This document shows positions 1 to 9,114 of a stretch of 64,000 bases of DNA, piece after piece. Location: positions 1-64,000 of the forward strand of contig JAACSL010000021.1 of NCBI GenBank assembly GCA_009993955.1, in the 5' to 3' direction. Made by a program: the position numbers and the translations under genes. The stretch's first letter is position 1, and each line of letters opens with the position of its first letter. The stretch is from Paraglaciecola sp. (GTDB taxonomy: Bacteria; Pseudomonadota; Gammaproteobacteria; Enterobacterales; Alteromonadaceae). Under the pieces are notes generated by a model, which was given only the letters and a program-made list of their open reading frames with translations, had not been told where the DNA came from and made no database searches.

Positions 1-93
1 TGCCTCAAGAAAAATAAGCCATCCCTTAATATTAGCGACGTTGAGAGAAATGCGATGGTGGCTGCTTAAACCGATCTCAGGTTAGCTAGGGTC

Positions 94-525
94 TCAACCT
101 TTGGCACTGCTGTCGTTTTTGTCTTCGGCGGGGCGAGCTTGTAAATACTGCTGCGTCATTTTTTCAGCGGAACGCCCAGCAACATAACCCCCTAAACCAA
201 TTTGCAACAAGGTCCACGCATCAGGCGCTAACTTACTGGGTAACCAACCGAAGCTGTCACAAACCACCAAGAATAAAAACGTAATCATGGTAATTGGCCG
301 CCAATTACGCTGTAACCAAGACTGCCCGGTGGCTTCAGCGGTAATGATCGCGGTTTTGCTTTCCAGAAGTTTATTTTCGTAATCAATGACTTTGGCCAGT
401 AATTCATTTTCAACCGCCTTTATCTGAGATTGCAGTTTGAGGCGTTCTTCGTCACTGGTGTGCAATTCGTCAATCAACTTTGCTGCTGGTTCAAAGATGT
501 TGCTGATAAAAGAAAAAACGTTCAT
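94..525 (-). CDS. 3TM-type phage holin (lysis cassette)
   Basis: This 143-residue protein resembles the 3TM holins found in phages and gene transfer agents. Such proteins perforate the inner membrane so that an endolysin can reach the cell wall. A charged, probably coiled-coil N-terminal half (about residues 15-57) is followed by an RNWRP turn (73-77) and two hydrophobic segments (about 78-95 and 102-119) separated by a WLP bend, then a charged tail. The ATG at 525 has a strong AGGAGG-type ribosome site. It lies 17 bases downstream of the endolysin gene, so the two form a lysis pair. Family assignment is by pattern recognition; the lysis role is inferred from the pairing. Confidence 0.75.
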   Translation of the reverse strand: MNVFSFISNIFEPAAKLIDELHTSDEERLKLQSQIKAVENELLAKVIDYENKLLESKTAIITAEATGQSWLQRNWRPITMITFLFLVVCDSFGWLPSKLAPDAWTLLQIGLGGYVAGRSAEKMTQQYLQARPAEDKNDSSAKG

Positions 526-542
526 GACCCCTCCTAGGGATA

Positions 543-1925
543 TTAGGGTTGATTCGGCAGCAATTTTTTGAAGGCTGCGTAATGTTGTTGAATTTTGTCG
601 CCATAAATTTGTTTTTGACCCTTGCCGTTATACATACCTGCAAAGTCTTTAAAGGCACCATCACGCAAATAGCGCAGCATGGTAGGTGAAAAGAAATCAA
701 ATAAACCATTAATTTGGCTTTGAATAGAGGACGAGAAGGCATTAAACATCTCGGTGACTGACTGGTAGCCGATACGTTCGAAATGAAAACCCATGATCTG
801 CGGCGCACCCATGCTGATCGATAGCATGGCAGCTTCGGCATCTAGCTGACAGGCAAAGTCGAATGCTTGCCATTCGGCACTTTGGCGCCCATGAAAAGCT
901 TGCCAATCACCCAAGGGCTCACGTCGCCACTGGTGTTCAGTCCACACTTTGTCTGGGTTATAACGAAAGTGTTGGCGAAATTGCTGTGGGTTATGCTGCC
1001 CCCAGTAGGTCCAAAATTTATGATTTTCAAAGCGGATGATTAACTTATCACTGTTATTTTGCTCAAAGCCTTTGCCTGAACTTTCTACACACAGTACTGC
1101 CACCGCACAGGCCACATCCAGTTGTTTGGTATCACTTAATTCTTGTAACAAAGCCCCCCAACGATTCCACGTCGCGGCCACAGCGCGCTGCTCGCTGTTA
1201 CCCGCGACGGTGAGAATAGTGGTGGGGGTGAGACGGGACAGTTTTTGTGAAGCATCAGGTTTTGGAATGATGTCGGTGTCAAGGGGCGCTGCACTGTGTT
1301 GATCGGCGAGGGCAATTGGAGCAGCAGCACGATCCACAGGTGGTTCGCTGACTTGTAAATAGTCGCTTAACACGTAACCACGGTTACCATTAAAACGAAT
1401 CTGACTCCAACCCAGTTGCTTGCCCTCTACCCATACTTGGGTTTGTTGGCTGAGTTGACCAAAGAGGGCGGCATTGCGTTGCGGCACGGTTCTTACATTA
1501 AGAATACCGGCCGTGACGATGGCGTAATAACCAGATGATACATACACCAAATCAACGTATTTGGCGGCGGTGTATGCCGTTTCACCATTAAATTCAATTT
1601 CTAACCAGTCGCCTTGCACAGCCAAGGTTTTGATGGATGCACCTCGATTAACGGTCGCGAGTAACTTGCCACCAATATTGGGCGTTTTACGAATGTTTAA
1701 GCGTGAACTATTCACTGTGCCGGTTAATCTGGCTAAATCATTAACTGGTTGTAAATAGTGGGCGCAAACAAAACCAAACGTATTGGCGTAGTCCAATTGC
1801 ACCCATCCATCATGAGCTTCAGAACCACTTATGACCATGCCTTCTGTAAGCTGGCCAAGCACAGTACTACTGGTTTTGGGTAAACTGCGCACATTGAGTT
1901 TTGAGGTAGAAACCGCACCTAACAT
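543..1925 (-). CDS. SH3-domain N-acetylmuramidase endolysin
   Basis: A 460-residue peptidoglycan hydrolase. Three bacterial SH3-like wall-binding repeats occupy about residues 5-60, 68-126 and 134-191, each with an LNVR/LNIR motif and a GYV/AKYV-type end. After a low-complexity linker (195-245) comes an N-acetylmuramidase domain of the DUF3380 family (about 250-455). The likely catalytic Glu281 sits in VESSGKGF, and the family motif GAPQIMGF is at about 373-380. No signal peptide is visible, so release to the periplasm would need the adjacent holin. The ATG at 1925 is preceded by GGAG at good spacing. It is a phage-type endolysin; whether it belongs to a prophage or a tail-like particle lies outside the window. 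Confidence 0.8.
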   Translation of the reverse strand: MLGAVSTSKLNVRSLPKTSSTVLGQLTEGMVISGSEAHDGWVQLDYANTFGFVCAHYLQPVNDLARLTGTVNSSRLNIRKTPNIGGKLLATVNRGASIKTLAVQGDWLEIEFNGETAYTAAKYVDLVYVSSGYYAIVTAGILNVRTVPQRNAALFGQLSQQTQVWVEGKQLGWSQIRFNGNRGYVLSDYLQVSEPPVDRAAAPIALADQHSAAPLDTDIIPKPDASQKLSRLTPTTILTVAGNSEQRAVAATWNRWGALLQELSDTKQLDVACAVAVLCVESSGKGFEQNNSDKLIIRFENHKFWTYWGQHNPQQFRQHFRYNPDKVWTEHQWRREPLGDWQAFHGRQSAEWQAFDFACQLDAEAAMLSISMGAPQIMGFHFERIGYQSVTEMFNAFSSSIQSQINGLFDFFSPTMLRYLRDGAFKDFAGMYNGKGQKQIYGDKIQQHYAAFKKLLPNQP

Positions 1926-2188
1926 GGATAATAACTCCGTTTATTTGCTCACAAGCTTGAGTACAGCGCTGCGAATAGCCAACTACAGGTCTAGCAGAGA
2001 TTGGCGAAAAAACGAGTTTATTTGCGTCGCACTGAAAAACCATGGACAAATTGAAGTGAACGACTACATAGACAGGTTGGACAGCATCAGGTTAGAAACG
2101 AGAAACATCGCTGAAATGTGCTGTGTTTGGCGCTAGATTTTAGTCATCGATGCATACATTTGAGAAAAATGAACAACATCCCTGTTGA
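1926..2188. other. intergenic region between lysis cassette and Mrp operon
   Basis: 263 bases without a convincing gene. It holds the promoter and ribosome site of the endolysin gene, and at its left a weak stem CAACA/TGTTG (2174-2187) just after the last antiporter gene. Read on the minus strand, that stem is followed by a T-rich stretch and could end the antiporter transcript. No attachment-site repeat or tRNA is seen at this boundary. Confidence 0.4.
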
Positions 2189-3898
2189 TTAGAGGTAATA
2201 CAACAAGACATAAACTGACAGTAAGCCAGCGATCCACAAAGCAGTGGTGCCGATAGGCCAAGAGCGGGCAAACATGCCATGCTCTTTGCTGTCAGCCGTA
2301 TGAGGCTGGCCTAAGTAGCGTACAGCCATACGATGCAGGAAGTGCCGAAAACGTTCTCTCTGCACGGCGACAATGTCAGCCACTTGGCTTAACAGACGTT
2401 CAACGACTTGCAAGAGATTAAATGCGGCACGACGCCACAACCAATCGGCATCTAAGCTGATAGTCATCGTGCGTTTCATCAAAGGCAGCAATACAAAAAA
2501 CGCCAAGCCTGAGAATAACAATAGTTGTAAGTAGAACAGCACTTTGCCTATGGAATAAGGTTGGTATTCCACCGGATAAGGTAACAAGGCATACAGGAGT
2601 TCTGGAAATACACCTAGCAAAATACACAAGGCAGCAAAGATGATCATCGCTAAGCTCATGTTCCAAGGCGCATCTTTAGGGCGTAAGCCAGAATCGCGCT
2701 GGAAAAATACAAACCACGGAAATTTGATCCCAGCATGCAGGAAAACACCCGCTGACGCAGCGGTTAAGGCCATGTAAACCCACAGCAGATTGCCATCCAC
2801 CGCAGCCTGAGAAATCATGCTTTTAGTGGTAAACCCAGAGGTTAATGGAAAACTAGAAATGGCTAAGGCGCCAATGATGCCACATGCCGTGGTAATGGGC
2901 ATGGTACGAAACAAACCGCCTAGCTCCATACATTTGTTTTTGCCGGTGCGATAAATCACCACACCGGCACTCATAAACAATAAGGCTTTGTAAATAATGT
3001 GGGCAAAGGCATGGGCTGCTGCGCCATTGAGGGCCATTTCGGTACCAATCCCCACGGCAACCACCATAAAACCCACTTGGTTGACAATCGAATAGGCAAG
3101 AATACGCCTTACATCGTTTTCCAGTAACGCATAGATAATGCCGTACATCACCATAAATATACCGAGGCCAATTAATACTGGCTCGCCGGGGAATAGCAGG
3201 ATCAGCGCTAAGACTGCGGTTTTAGTGGTAAACGCTGATAAAAATACCGAGCCAGTAGCACTGGACTCTGGGTAAGCATCGGCTAACCACGCTGAAACAG
3301 GCGGTGCAGCGGCGTTAATCAATATCCCAATTAATATCATCCAAGTACTAAAATCAGTCGCCAGCATGGCTTGGATCTGGATAGAACCGGTTCCCACCAC
3401 CACGCCTTCAATACCCACTTTCAGCACCACACCACCGAGTAAATGCATGATGGCATAACGTATGCCAGCCGCTCTTGCGCCCGGTGTACCACCACACCAC
3501 ACGACAATAGTGGAAAAAATGGCCATCAGTTCCCAATACAAAAAGAGGGTAATGAGATCACCGGCAAAACAAACACCAATAGCGCCGGCTGCATAGGCAT
3601 AACCTGCCGCAAGCTCGTACCAACGCGCAACACGAAAAGCATAGAGGCCACCAACAAAAACCATGATGGCAAATACCGTAGCAAATAAACGCCTGAGGGC
3701 ACTCCCTTCTATAGGCTCAATAGTGTAGGAGAGAAATTTGACCGTGCTTTGCACACCATCGGGGATCTGCCAAATTGCCCACAAGGTAATGAGGGGCGCA
3801 ACTAACAATACCGCGCTGCGAAGGTGACCTTTTACCAAACCGATAAGCCCAGCGGCAATCAACAAAACAAAAGCGGGTGGGAAAAAATCAAAGCCCAT
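2189..3898 (-). CDS. Mrp-type antiporter subunit D homologue (third copy)
   Basis: A 569-residue polytopic membrane protein of the NuoL/NuoM/NuoN-MrpD family, whose members form proton or sodium channels in complex I and Mrp antiporters. Family landmarks are visible: a glutamate in TM5 (FLYWELMA, about residue 123), lysines in the central helices (TTKTAVLALI and HIIYKALLF), and ILAYSIVNQVGFM. It is longer than the two upstream D-type subunits because of a C-terminal extension with an extra hydrophobic segment and an Arg-rich stretch. It is the last gene of a leftward operon, overlapping the preceding small gene by 11 bases. The annotation as a D-like subunit is secure; which ion it carries is not. 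Confidence 0.85.
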   Translation of the reverse strand: MGFDFFPPAFVLLIAAGLIGLVKGHLRSAVLLVAPLITLWAIWQIPDGVQSTVKFLSYTIEPIEGSALRRLFATVFAIMVFVGGLYAFRVARWYELAAGYAYAAGAIGVCFAGDLITLFLYWELMAIFSTIVVWCGGTPGARAAGIRYAIMHLLGGVVLKVGIEGVVVGTGSIQIQAMLATDFSTWMILIGILINAAAPPVSAWLADAYPESSATGSVFLSAFTTKTAVLALILLFPGEPVLIGLGIFMVMYGIIYALLENDVRRILAYSIVNQVGFMVVAVGIGTEMALNGAAAHAFAHIIYKALLFMSAGVVIYRTGKNKCMELGGLFRTMPITTACGIIGALAISSFPLTSGFTTKSMISQAAVDGNLLWVYMALTAASAGVFLHAGIKFPWFVFFQRDSGLRPKDAPWNMSLAMIIFAALCILLGVFPELLYALLPYPVEYQPYSIGKVLFYLQLLLFSGLAFFVLLPLMKRTMTISLDADWLWRRAAFNLLQVVERLLSQVADIVAVQRERFRHFLHRMAVRYLGQPHTADSKEHGMFARSWPIGTTALWIAGLLSVYVLLYYL

Positions 3899-4202
3899 GA
3901 TTATCCTCTTTCAGCTTGTCGTTCGATGATACAGACGGGTCTTCTTGACTGGCATCTTGGTAATAATCCTGCGGCCGCTTGAGCACTAGACCTAATACTT
4001 TGGCAAGCAATACCATCAGCAAACAACTGCTAAAACCATAGATCGCGGCAAAACCAAACATCGCATCAAAGCCAAAATAGCCTTTAATGTAGATAACCGT
4101 TTGAGCCAGCACTAATAGCGTGAGTAATACACTAAAACCGATCCAGAGCTTGCGAATGGTGCTGGGCCTGACCAGCCAATGCAAATGTTTTTCGTCATTC
4201 AT
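3888..4202 (-). CDS. small unknown membrane protein in Mrp operon
   Basis: 104 residues with two hydrophobic segments (about 20-42 and 50-73), a basic N-terminus (STIRKLW) and an acidic C-terminal tail. I do not recognise the family. It overlaps both neighbours (4 bases with the upstream D subunit, 11 with the downstream one), so it is translationally coupled inside the antiporter operon and is probably an accessory subunit or assembly factor. This is inference from position only. Confidence 0.7.
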   Translation of the reverse strand: MNDEKHLHWLVRPSTIRKLWIGFSVLLTLLVLAQTVIYIKGYFGFDAMFGFAAIYGFSSCLLMVLLAKVLGLVLKRPQDYYQDASQEDPSVSSNDKLKEDNHGL

Positions 4203-5671
4203 AATTGATTGAGCCCCTGCACAACTTGGCTTTCTAATTCGATGACCGGGCCATTAAACAAAAAGAAAGCAAGGGTAAGGATTGCTGTCAAACATAAAGC
4301 TATGACCGCCAGAATTGGCGCTTCGCCATGGTCTTTGCCACCTTCCTGCTCCCGTTCAAACCAAGCCATATATAAGATGGGTAAAAAGTACGCAGCGTTG
4401 AGCACCGTACTGGCAATGATGGTGAAAACGGCAACGAGGTTATTGGCTTCAAACGCACCAGCTAAAATATACCATTTCGATACAAAACCAGCGGTGGGCG
4501 GCACACCTATCATGCTCAGAGCACCAATGGTAAACGCCGCCATCGTCCATGGCATACGTCTACCAATGCCACGCAATTGATGAATTTCGGTTTTTTTAGA
4601 CGCAACATAAATCGCGCCAGCGGCAAAGAATAAGGTGATCTTACCAAAGGCATGAGCAACCATATGTAATGAAGCACCTACTTCCGCCAAGGGTTTGAGA
4701 ATAGCTGCTGCCATCACCACATAAGAGAGTTGAGCAATGGTTGAATAGGCTAATAAACGCTTAATATTTGTCTGCCGCAACGCAACAACGCTGGCGCAAA
4801 TAATTGTGAATGCGGCCACGTATAACAGCCACTGAGAACTGGGCGCGGCAAACAAAAATTCAATACCAAAGACATAAACGATAATCTTAGTTACGGCAAA
4901 CACACCAGCTTTAACCACCGCTACCGCGTGTAACAAAGCACTCACTGGTGTAGGTGCTACCATTGCAGCGGGCAGCCATTTGTGAACTGGCATCACCGCT
5001 GCCTTACCAATACCAAACACAAACAAAGCGAGCAATAAACCTATTTCTGGATCATTCAGCTTGCCAGCCAGAATTCCCCCCGGCGTGAAATCACCGCTAC
5101 CCGCCACGCTATAAGTCCAAATAATAGCAGGTAAAAACAAACCGATAGAGGTACTCAGTAAGACACCCAAGTAGATACGTGCTGAGCGCACCGTTGCAGG
5201 GTCACCTTTGTGTGACACCAAGGGATAGGTTGACAGCGTAAGCAGTTCGTAGAACAAAAACAAAGTGAACAAGTTGCCGGCAAAAGCAATACCCACAGTG
5301 GCCGATAAGGCTAAGGCAAAACAAGCATAAAAGCGCGTTTGATGTTTCTCATGATTACCGCGCATATAACCGACAGAATACAGGGAATTAATTAGCCACA
5401 GTCCAGAGGCGAGGGCAGCAAACAGCATGCCCAGTGGCTCTACTGTAAACGCGATACTCAACCCGGGCATGACCTGACTTACTTCCACCGCGGGGCGGCC
5501 ACCTTGCATAATGGTGGGTAACATGCCCCACACCACCCAGATTAGGGATATCGAGGTAAGGGCTGTCGCGGCCTCACGCACGTTGGCCCCAATCCGCCCA
5601 GCAAGGGCAATAAGTAAAGCCCCAACTAGTGGCAGTCCAATAGCGACTAAAATTGCCGATTCAGCCGTCAT
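4199..5671 (-). CDS. Mrp-type antiporter subunit D homologue (second copy)
   Basis: 490 residues, about 14 membrane helices, NuoL/M/N-MrpD family. The TM5 glutamate (LFLFYELLTLSTYPLV), the helix 7/8 lysines (GIGKAAVMPVHKWLPAAMVAPTP) and the LLAYSTIAQLSYV segment are all in place. The HKWLP-A-P-VSALLHAVAVVKAG region is typical of the ion-channel subunits shared with complex I. It overlaps its upstream and downstream neighbours by 4 bases each. It should form one of several parallel ion half-channels in the complex. Confidence 0.88.
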   Translation of the reverse strand: MTAESAILVAIGLPLVGALLIALAGRIGANVREAATALTSISLIWVVWGMLPTIMQGGRPAVEVSQVMPGLSIAFTVEPLGMLFAALASGLWLINSLYSVGYMRGNHEKHQTRFYACFALALSATVGIAFAGNLFTLFLFYELLTLSTYPLVSHKGDPATVRSARIYLGVLLSTSIGLFLPAIIWTYSVAGSGDFTPGGILAGKLNDPEIGLLLALFVFGIGKAAVMPVHKWLPAAMVAPTPVSALLHAVAVVKAGVFAVTKIIVYVFGIEFLFAAPSSQWLLYVAAFTIICASVVALRQTNIKRLLAYSTIAQLSYVVMAAAILKPLAEVGASLHMVAHAFGKITLFFAAGAIYVASKKTEIHQLRGIGRRMPWTMAAFTIGALSMIGVPPTAGFVSKWYILAGAFEANNLVAVFTIIASTVLNAAYFLPILYMAWFEREQEGGKDHGEAPILAVIALCLTAILTLAFFLFNGPVIELESQVVQGLNQL

Positions 5672-7164
5672 AGTCTGCCTTCCAATAATACGCTGGCTGC
5701 ACTGTTTGCCAATTCGAGAGGAACCTGTGGAAACAAGCCAAAATAAATGTTGAGTATGGCGATAGCGGCGGTAACCAGTAACAATTGCAATGGCGCTTCG
5801 GTTAGCGGTGCCTCAGCGTGTTCTGCGATAGGTGCTTGAAAATACAAGGCTTCAACAATTCGCCAAATGTAGACTACCGCCATTAATGAACTGAGCAAAA
5901 TAATGCCTACCAAGGCCCAGCCCCAGGGTCCACTTTGCAAAGCGGCGTTAATTAACAACCATTTGCTGATAAATCCAGCCGTACCAGGCACACCAATCAA
6001 ACTTAAACCACACACCACAAAAGCACCACAGGTCCACGGCATTCGCGTCGACGCGCCGCCCAATTGACTCAAACGTAAATCTCGATATTGATAGGCTAGG
6101 CAAGCAACGGCAAGGAATAAGCCTCCTTTTGCCAGCGCATGGTTGAACAAATGTGCTGCACTGGCACTCAGGCCAGCCACACTGACAAAACTGGCACCCA
6201 ATAAAATATAGCCGATTTGGGCAATGGACGATGAGGCAAGCAGCCGTTTAAGATGCCCTTCAAACATGGCCACCGCTGAGGCCACCAATATGCCCAAAAT
6301 AGCCAATGGCATGGCAAACAAGGCAAATTGTATAACATGATCAACCAACTCTGCCTGAAGAACCATATAATCAAATCGAATCAGCACATACAGCGCTACT
6401 TTGGTAGCACAGGCTGCCAGAAAAGCCGTCACCATATGCGGGGCTTGTGTATAAGCGTTGGGTACCCACACATGTAGAGGAAATACCGCCGCTTTGAGGG
6501 CTAAACCAATGGTAATAAAACCTGCCGCTACGAGGATTGGATTGATATCACTGACATCACCGATGCGCGCTTCCATGTCTGCCAAGTTTAGGGTGCCGGT
6601 CATCATGTAAATCAGGCCCACACCAATGAGGTAAAAGGTTGCGCCTATCGTGCCCATAATCAGGTATTTAAATACCGCAGGCAGAGCACGACGGTCTGGA
6701 CCACCTGCAATCAAGATATAACTAGCCAGTGAGGAAATTTCCATGAAGACAAAGATATTAAATGCATCAGCTGCCACCACAATACCCACCAAGCCAGACA
6801 TGGCCAACAGCCAAGCCGAGTAGAACAGAGGCTGCCGACTGGGCTCAATTTGCTGATCGATACTGGGTTTGCCCGCCAACAAGGCTGCGGCGCCGGCTCC
6901 GGTAACCACTAACAACATGAGCGCGCTCAGGGCATCTACCGCTAAGGTAATGCCAAACGGCGCTGGCCAGCCCCCCATGGCATATTCGCTGGTGTGGCCA
7001 TTCAGTACCGCCAAGGCAAGTGTCACCGCAATAGCAAAACTCATCAGTGCTACTGCCGTTGCACCAGCCCATGCCAGACCTCGCGGCTGTAACATCACAA
7101 TGAGTGGTGCCGCCAACAACGGAACCACGACTTGCAAAGCGGGGAGGTGTGCGAGTAGGTCCAT
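5668..7164 (-). CDS. mnhD: Mrp-type antiporter subunit D (first copy)
   Basis: 498 residues from the ATG at 7164; an upstream in-frame TTG would overlap mnhC and is less likely. NuoL/M/N-MrpD family, with a conserved TM5 glutamate in FVFMEISSLASYIL, a lysine in LALKAAVFPLHVWVPNAYTQAP, and LLASSSIAQIGYI further on. It starts five bases after the mnhC stop, the usual C-D order of Mrp operons, so this copy is the best candidate for the canonical D subunit. It takes part in exchange of Na+ or K+ for protons across the inner membrane. Confidence 0.88.
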   Translation of the reverse strand: MDLLAHLPALQVVVPLLAAPLIVMLQPRGLAWAGATAVALMSFAIAVTLALAVLNGHTSEYAMGGWPAPFGITLAVDALSALMLLVVTGAGAAALLAGKPSIDQQIEPSRQPLFYSAWLLAMSGLVGIVVAADAFNIFVFMEISSLASYILIAGGPDRRALPAVFKYLIMGTIGATFYLIGVGLIYMMTGTLNLADMEARIGDVSDINPILVAAGFITIGLALKAAVFPLHVWVPNAYTQAPHMVTAFLAACATKVALYVLIRFDYMVLQAELVDHVIQFALFAMPLAILGILVASAVAMFEGHLKRLLASSSIAQIGYILLGASFVSVAGLSASAAHLFNHALAKGGLFLAVACLAYQYRDLRLSQLGGASTRMPWTCGAFVVCGLSLIGVPGTAGFISKWLLINAALQSGPWGWALVGIILLSSLMAVVYIWRIVEALYFQAPIAEHAEAPLTEAPLQLLLVTAAIAILNIYFGLFPQVPLELANSAASVLLEGRL

Positions 7165-7169
7165 AGTGA

Positions 7170-7529
7170 TCAATCGGCGTCCAAAATTTCGTCTTCTTCT
7201 ATCGTGCCGTAACATTCATTAATGCGAACGACAATGGCCAACCCTAAGGCGAGAGTGGATACCCCAACAACAATGGCGGTGAGTATTAAAACTTGTGGCA
7301 GGGGATTAGAAAATATTTGGTCTTTCACCCCTTCTTGGATGACGGGTGCTGTGCCGCCTTCGACTTTATCCATAGTGATATACATTAAAAAAACCGCCGA
7401 TTGAAAAATCGATAAACCAATCAGCTTTTTGATGAGATTCGTTTTACTGATAACGGCATATAACCCTACCGTCAAAATGATAGCAAACACCCAATAATTG
7501 AAGTAACCCAACAGTTCCAATAATTTCAT
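7170..7529 (-). CDS. mnhC: Na+/H+ antiporter subunit C (NuoK-like)
   Basis: 119 residues with three membrane helices (about 10-25, 32-52 and 84-107), homologous to NuoK. The segment TNLIKKLIGLSIFQSAVFLMYI and the PLPQVLILTAIVVGVSTLALGLAI helix are family hallmarks. The acidic C-terminus (EEDEILDAD) follows the third helix. It overlaps the upstream B-type subunit by 4 bases, and mnhD follows directly. Confidence 0.9.
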   Translation of the reverse strand: MKLLELLGYFNYWVFAIILTVGLYAVISKTNLIKKLIGLSIFQSAVFLMYITMDKVEGGTAPVIQEGVKDQIFSNPLPQVLILTAIVVGVSTLALGLAIVVRINECYGTIEEDEILDAD

Positions 7530-8506
7530 GGCAATATCTCACGGGTGGCAAAGGCGTGATAAATCGACAGTAAGGCACCGCATACGGCGATCCCCACACC
7601 GGCTTCAATAATTAAAATGCCTAACTGCTGGCCAACCACCGGATCGGCGGCCAGCACTGAATAATCGAGAAAGGCTCCACCCATTAGCATACAAACCACA
7701 CCCACACCGCCATACAACAGGGCTCCGCCAACTACCATACCCAATAACACTGAACGCGGTATCGCCTTTAATGCTGCGGCTTCCCCTTCAAGTAAGGCAT
7801 AGAGAATGACGCCCGTGGCAATAATCGCTCCGGCTTGAAAGCCGCCCCCAGGACCGTACTCACCATGAAATTGCACATACAGGCCAAATAAAACAATGAA
7901 AGGGATGACTAAGCGACCCACCACTTGTGGTATTAGGTGATGGCGCAGGCCACTGTCTTTTTCGAGCTTGGGTTTAATCTTTCTTGCCGGACTGACACTG
8001 AGGATGAACAAAACACCGATACATGCAGCAAACACAACAAACACTTCACCTAAGGTGTCATAACCGCGAAAACTGCCAAGAATGGCCGTCACTACATTAG
8101 GAATATCCACATATTCTGGGGTTTTTTCTAAGTACCAAGGGGCAACATGTTGATGCACAGGCGCTTCTGGATCACCCAGTCGAGGTTTGTCAAAGGTTGC
8201 GTAAATGATCAGCAGGGCTAAGACACCAACGGTAGTGAAGGCTATGCGCCGACTTCCCTCACGCGGCTTTTCACGTTCTTCAGTTAACGCTAAAGCACAC
8301 AAAAAGATAACCGTTGTGACACCAGCGCCCACCGCTGCTTCGGTAAGGGCCACATCGGCAGCGTCGAGAATAAAGAAGTTAGCGGCCATGAGTAAACTGA
8401 AAATAGAGGTCAACATCACAGCGACAAACAAATCTTTGGCACGCACGATGGCCACCGCGGTAATCACCAGCAAAGTAAGCAAGAAAAGCGCAAAGATGAA
8501 AATCAT
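7526..8506 (-). CDS. mnhB: DUF4040-MnhB fusion subunit
   Basis: 326 residues combining two modules that are usually separate or attached differently. Residues 1-100 carry three helices of the DUF4040 type, with the motif TEAAVGAGVTTVIF; in canonical Mrp systems this is the C-terminal part of MrpA. Residues about 125-320 are an MnhB domain, including RLVIPFIVLFGLYVQFHGEYGPGGGFQAG. No full-length MrpA is present in the operon, so this fusion supplies the A-type C-terminal module. It overlaps mnhG and mnhC by 4 bases each. The domain calls are strong; the functional meaning of the fusion is inferred. Confidence 0.88.
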   Translation of the reverse strand: MIFIFALFLLTLLVITAVAIVRAKDLFVAVMLTSIFSLLMAANFFILDAADVALTEAAVGAGVTTVIFLCALALTEEREKPREGSRRIAFTTVGVLALLIIYATFDKPRLGDPEAPVHQHVAPWYLEKTPEYVDIPNVVTAILGSFRGYDTLGEVFVVFAACIGVLFILSVSPARKIKPKLEKDSGLRHHLIPQVVGRLVIPFIVLFGLYVQFHGEYGPGGGFQAGAIIATGVILYALLEGEAAALKAIPRSVLLGMVVGGALLYGGVGVVCMLMGGAFLDYSVLAADPVVGQQLGILIIEAGVGIAVCGALLSIYHAFATREILP

Positions 8507-8847
8507 GTTGGCTCATCCTCTTCGGGTTCATCACTTTCGCTGCCCGCATCAGGTTTGAGGCCAGATAACAACGCTGTGTTGGCCAAAGCATAAGTTGCTG
8601 TCGGGCCAGTCAACAGAAGGAACAACATAATGGCAAAAAGTTTTAGCGTAGCCAAGGACCAAGCAGACTGAAGCATCATGCCAGTAAAAATTAAAATAGT
8701 TGCCATCGTATCGGTTAAGCTGGCGGCATGTATGCGGGCATAAAAATTAGGTAAGCGTAAGCCACCGATCCCGCCAATCAATACACACGCACCACCCAAG
8801 ATCAGCAAAATCCAACTCAAACTATCCAAGAGCAATTCAGTCATCAT
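8503..8847 (-). CDS. mnhG: Na+/H+ antiporter subunit G
   Basis: 114 residues with three hydrophobic helices and the MnhG/PhaG signature: LRLPNFYARIHAASLTDT, followed by a helix ending LTGPTATYALA. The C-terminal tail is acidic. The start overlaps mnhF by 11 bases and the stop overlaps mnhB by 4, consistent with tight translational coupling within the antiporter operon. Confidence 0.92.
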   Translation of the reverse strand: MMTELLLDSLSWILLILGGACVLIGGIGGLRLPNFYARIHAASLTDTMATILIFTGMMLQSAWSLATLKLFAIMLFLLLTGPTATYALANTALLSGLKPDAGSESDEPEEDEPT

Positions 8848-9112
8848 GAGACCTCGAATTTCTCTTGGCGCGATTCTGGAAATATTGCAATACCGCTAAA
8901 ATGCCAACCATATTAACTAAGGCATAAGCAAGGGCTAGATCAAGAAAATCAGGACGACCATAGAGAAACGCTATAACTGATAACAACAATACCGTTTTAG
9001 TGCCAAATACGTTAACGGCTAATACTCGGTCGTACACACTTGGTCCCTTCAGAGCGCGAATTAACGCCAGCACCATGGTGACCAAAATAGCAAGCGATAC
9101 AACGATATACAT
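8837..9112 (-). CDS. mnhF: Na+/H+ antiporter subunit F
   Basis: 91 residues with three helices and the MnhF signature RALKGPSVYDRVLAVNVFGTK, followed by LDLALAYALVNMVGILAVLQY. It starts two bases after the mnhE stop. It belongs to the E-F-G trio that opens the operon. Confidence 0.92.
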   Translation of the reverse strand: MYIVVSLAILVTMVLALIRALKGPSVYDRVLAVNVFGTKTVLLLSVIAFLYGRPDFLDLALAYALVNMVGILAVLQYFQNRAKRNSRSHDD

Positions 9113-9114
9113 GC

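Noticed and set aside
491-841. 116-residue minus-strand ORF in another frame of the endolysin gene
   Set aside because: Shadow of the endolysin; composition is not protein-like.
1831-2136. 101-residue plus-strand ORF
   Set aside because: It overlaps the 5' end of the endolysin gene antisense, and no domain or ribosome site supports it.
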